A DNA stretch of 6,825 nt, taken from contig JAXDLK010000129.1 in NCBI GenBank assembly GCA_034666665.1, forward strand, positions 1-6,825, given 5' to 3'. Both the position numbers and the translations under genes were made by a program. The number at the start of each line of letters is the position of its first letter. Position 1 is the first letter of the stretch. Origin of the DNA: JAXDLK01 sp034666665 (GTDB taxonomy: Bacteria > Desulfobacterota > Binatia > JACPRU01). The notes under the pieces are model-generated. The model was not told where the DNA came from, ran no database searches, and worked only from the letters and a program-made list of their open reading frames with translations. This document shows, one piece after another, positions 5,300-6,825 of this stretch.

Positions 5300-5364
5300 G
5301 GCGGAATCGCCGCCGTAGGCAGGATCCGATCCTCACCTCTCCCGGCAATCGAGCGGCGAGAGGT
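5300..5364 (+). other. hairpins after the AhpD-like gene, possible transcription end without T-run
   Basis: Three small inverted repeats follow the stop: GGCG-GAAT-CGCC (5300-5311), AGGATC-C-GATCCT (5321-5333), and ACCTCTC (5335-5341) with GAGAGGT (5358-5364). The last is extended by a CCG/CGG pairing with one bulge. None is followed by a T-run, so a standard intrinsic terminator is not visible; they may still form a weak termination or mRNA-stabilising structure. Confidence 0.3.
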
Positions 5365-5433
5365 CGCGGGAGGTCGTCTACGGAATCCTCTTTCCCATCG
5401 TGGCAGAGGGTGGCGCCGATACCCCGCACCGAT

Positions 5434-5477
5434 TTCCCTCTCCCTTCCATGAGGGTGGCCGAAGGCCGGGTGAGGGT
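5434..5477. repeat. REP-like extragenic sequence
   Basis: A TTTCCCTCTCCC tract is followed by GAGGGTGGCCGAAGGCCGGG and TGAGGGT, with a central GGCC-GAA-GGCC hairpin (5457-5467) and opposing CCCT/AGGG blocks. This resembles the CCCTCTCCC...GGGTGAGGG extragenic palindromes scattered in many GC-rich bacterial genomes. It lies between two convergent gene ends, the usual place for such elements. The rest of 5300-5516 shows no gene. Confidence 0.45.
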
Positions 5478-5516
5478 CCGGCCCGGCGAGCGCTCGGCAA
5501 GACTGAGGGGCTCCGG

Positions 5517-6825
5517 CTATGAGAAGACCTCGCCCGCGGTGCGTGCGCGTTCCAGCCGCGACGCCTCGTCGCTGGCCAGGTGCCGCATCGCGAGTAGGAA
5601 GAACGCGGCAGCGATGAGCCCCGAGGCGAGCGACAGCAGCATTGCCCACCGGAGATCGCCGAGCGCCACGCTGAGCCGGCCGATCGTGTACGGGCCGAGC
5701 GCGAGGCCGATGAACGTCACGCAGAGCCGATGAACGTCACGCAGAGAAGATAGGTCGCCGAGGCGATCGCGCGCATGCGCGGCAGCACGAGATCCTGCAC
5801 CGTCAACTTCCCGGCGCCGAGCCACAGCGAAGCGAGCATCGTCACCGGGAAGTTCAGCACGTAGGCGATGCGAAGGGCATCGGCGCAAGCGCGGTCACGA
5901 GCCCGACGTAGAGGCGCCCGAACGGGCTTGCGCGCCGCCACCGGTCGGCGAGGATCCCGCCCGCCGTCGCGCCGAGCCACCCCGCGAGCGCGGCGGTGCC
6001 GCCGAGCACCAGCCCCGCTTCCGACTCCCGGATGCCGTGGATGCGGACGAAGAACGGCGGTGACCAGAAGCCGATGCCGTAGCCCGCGAATGCCAGGAAC
6101 GAGAAGCCGACCGCCGCGTAGCGGAGCGACGGGGTGGTGAAGATCAGCGCGAAGGCCACCGGGTCGCGCATCGCGAGCGACTGACTCCAGGAGAACGCGG
6201 CGTAGAGGCCGATGCCGAGCGCGATCCACTGCGGCGGATTTCCGAGCTGCGCGACGAGTAGCGCCGCAGCCGCCGTGATCGCCACCGCGGCCGCGACGTT
6301 GCGGGCGAGACCGACGGCGCCCGCTCCGACCAGCCACAGGTGCAGCAGGGTGAACGGCGGGATCACCGCGGAGCTCCTGCGCGAACTCCAGGAACGGCTG
6401 CCGAGACGGCGGAGCGAAGATGCCGTCCGCCTGTCCGCGAAGCGGCTCGCGGAGCGAAGCGACGACGAGCGCCAGCAGGAGGCCCGGCAAACCGACGACG
6501 AAGAATGCGACTTGCCAACCGCGGAGACCGAGGGGAGGAGCGGCGCCGTAGGCGGACTCCCAGGACTGACCAGCAGACCGCCGATGCCGAGCCCGATCCC
6601 GGCGCCGATGTAGATGCCGCTCGAGGAGATGGCGAGGACGGTCGCGCGGCGTGTCGCGGGAAAATAGTCGGACAGCAGCGAAAACGCCGCGGGCGTGGCG
6701 CTCGCCTCGCCGATCCCGACGCCGATCCGCGCCGCGGCGAGCTCCACGAAGCTCCGGGAGAGCCCCGACACCGCCGTCATCACGCTCCAGAAGCTGAGCC
6801 CCAGCGCGATCAGCTTCCGGCGATC
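5517..6825 (-). pseudogene. spinster-like MFS transporter broken by several frameshifts (5' end outside window)
   Basis: Read on the minus strand from the right edge, the sequence enters in the motif A loop (DRRKLIALG). It continues through RIGVGIGEASATPAAFSLLSDYFP and GIGLGIGGLLV, matching spinster-like MFS proteins. The frame then shifts near 6565-6570 (about one base lost) to SWESAYG...FFVVGLPGLLLALVV...REPLRG. It shifts back near 6370 (one extra C) to AVIPPFTLLHLWLVG and runs on through FWSPPFFVRIHG and GGILADRW. It shifts again in the GGG run at 5875-5877 to LRIAYVLNFPVTMLASLW...TYLLCVTFIG. There a 20-bp tandem duplication (5707-5746) shifts it a fourth time into LALGPYTIGRLSVALGDLRW and the C-terminal tail, ending at TAG 5519-5517. 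All expected segments from the second-third helix loop to helix 12 are present, so decay is recent, or the indels are assembly errors. The intact genes nearby argue for real decay. Confidence 0.8.
5707..5746. repeat. perfect 20-bp tandem duplication inside the MFS gene
   Basis: Positions 5707-5726 and 5727-5746 are identical and directly adjacent, each coding on the minus strand for LCVTFIG. Twenty is not a multiple of three, so the extra copy shifts the frame; removing one copy joins TYLLCVTFIG to LALGPYTIGR smoothly. This is a replication-slippage type mutation or an assembly duplication. Confidence 0.9.

Noticed and set aside
5717..6490. An independent 257-residue protein on the minus strand
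   Set aside because: Only its two ends (LPGLLLALVV... and ALRIAYVLNF...) resemble MFS sequence; the middle is an Arg-rich shadow while the real MFS sequence runs in another frame.
1..6825. CRISPR array, tRNA, rRNA, insertion sequence or prophage parts
   Set aside because: No regularly spaced repeats, tRNA-like cloverleaf, rRNA sequence, transposase motifs or terminal inverted repeats were seen; a full covariance-model scan was not possible.

Overview
The window is very GC-rich (about two thirds G+C by eye), tightly packed chromosomal DNA with genes on both strands. It holds a run of oxidoreductase, hydrolase and transporter genes plus one DNA repair gene. GC content, codon use and gene types suit an uncultured, metabolically versatile Gram-negative bacterium. 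A deltaproteobacterial-grade lineage (Myxococcota, Desulfobacterota or Binatota-like) is my guess from gene style; no rRNA or marker gene here proves it. The lipobox protein with a non-Asp +2 residue fits an organism with an outer membrane.

Layout. 1-1851 (+): the C-terminal end of a membrane protein, a small lipoprotein whose ATG overlaps the previous stop, a complete classical short-chain dehydrogenase (SDR), and a shortened SDR-like protein without catalytic residues. These four read as one operon. 1804-2811 (-): an SBF-like (SLC10A7/YfeH-type) transporter whose 3' end overlaps the last SDR convergently. 2852-3550 (+): endonuclease III with all catalytic and iron-sulfur residues. 3634-4575 (-): a hormone-sensitive-lipase-type esterase. 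4576-4774: a divergent control region with several inverted repeats and good Shine-Dalgarno sites on both sides. 4775-5299 (+): a carboxymuconolactone decarboxylase/AhpD-like protein. 5300-5516: a gene-free stretch with hairpins and a REP-like sequence. 5517-6825 (-): a spinster-like MFS transporter broken by several frameshifts, including one caused by a 20-bp tandem duplication.

The most interesting item is the AhpD/CMD-like gene. Its reading frame is interrupted by one in-frame TGA (4997-4999) lying exactly where the second cysteine of the redox CxxC motif belongs (CxxU). The frame continues without shift through a normal family C-terminus. A perfect 7-bp hairpin with a G-starting 3-nt loop lies 13 nt after the TGA, within the geometry expected of a bacterial SECIS element. 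An ordinary gene finder would split or truncate this gene; I read it as a probable selenoprotein. The second point of interest is the SDR pair: an intact SDR followed at once by an SDR-like protein stripped of catalytic residues, an arrangement resembling known active/pseudoenzyme SDR heteromers.

How the genes might work together is mostly inference. The SDR pair would act on a hydroxyacyl or alcohol substrate. The esterase and the AhpD-like redox protein are divergently transcribed and share an inverted 10-bp repeat in their common control region, so they may be co-regulated. The MFS transporter next door appears to be decaying, unless the indels are assembly errors.
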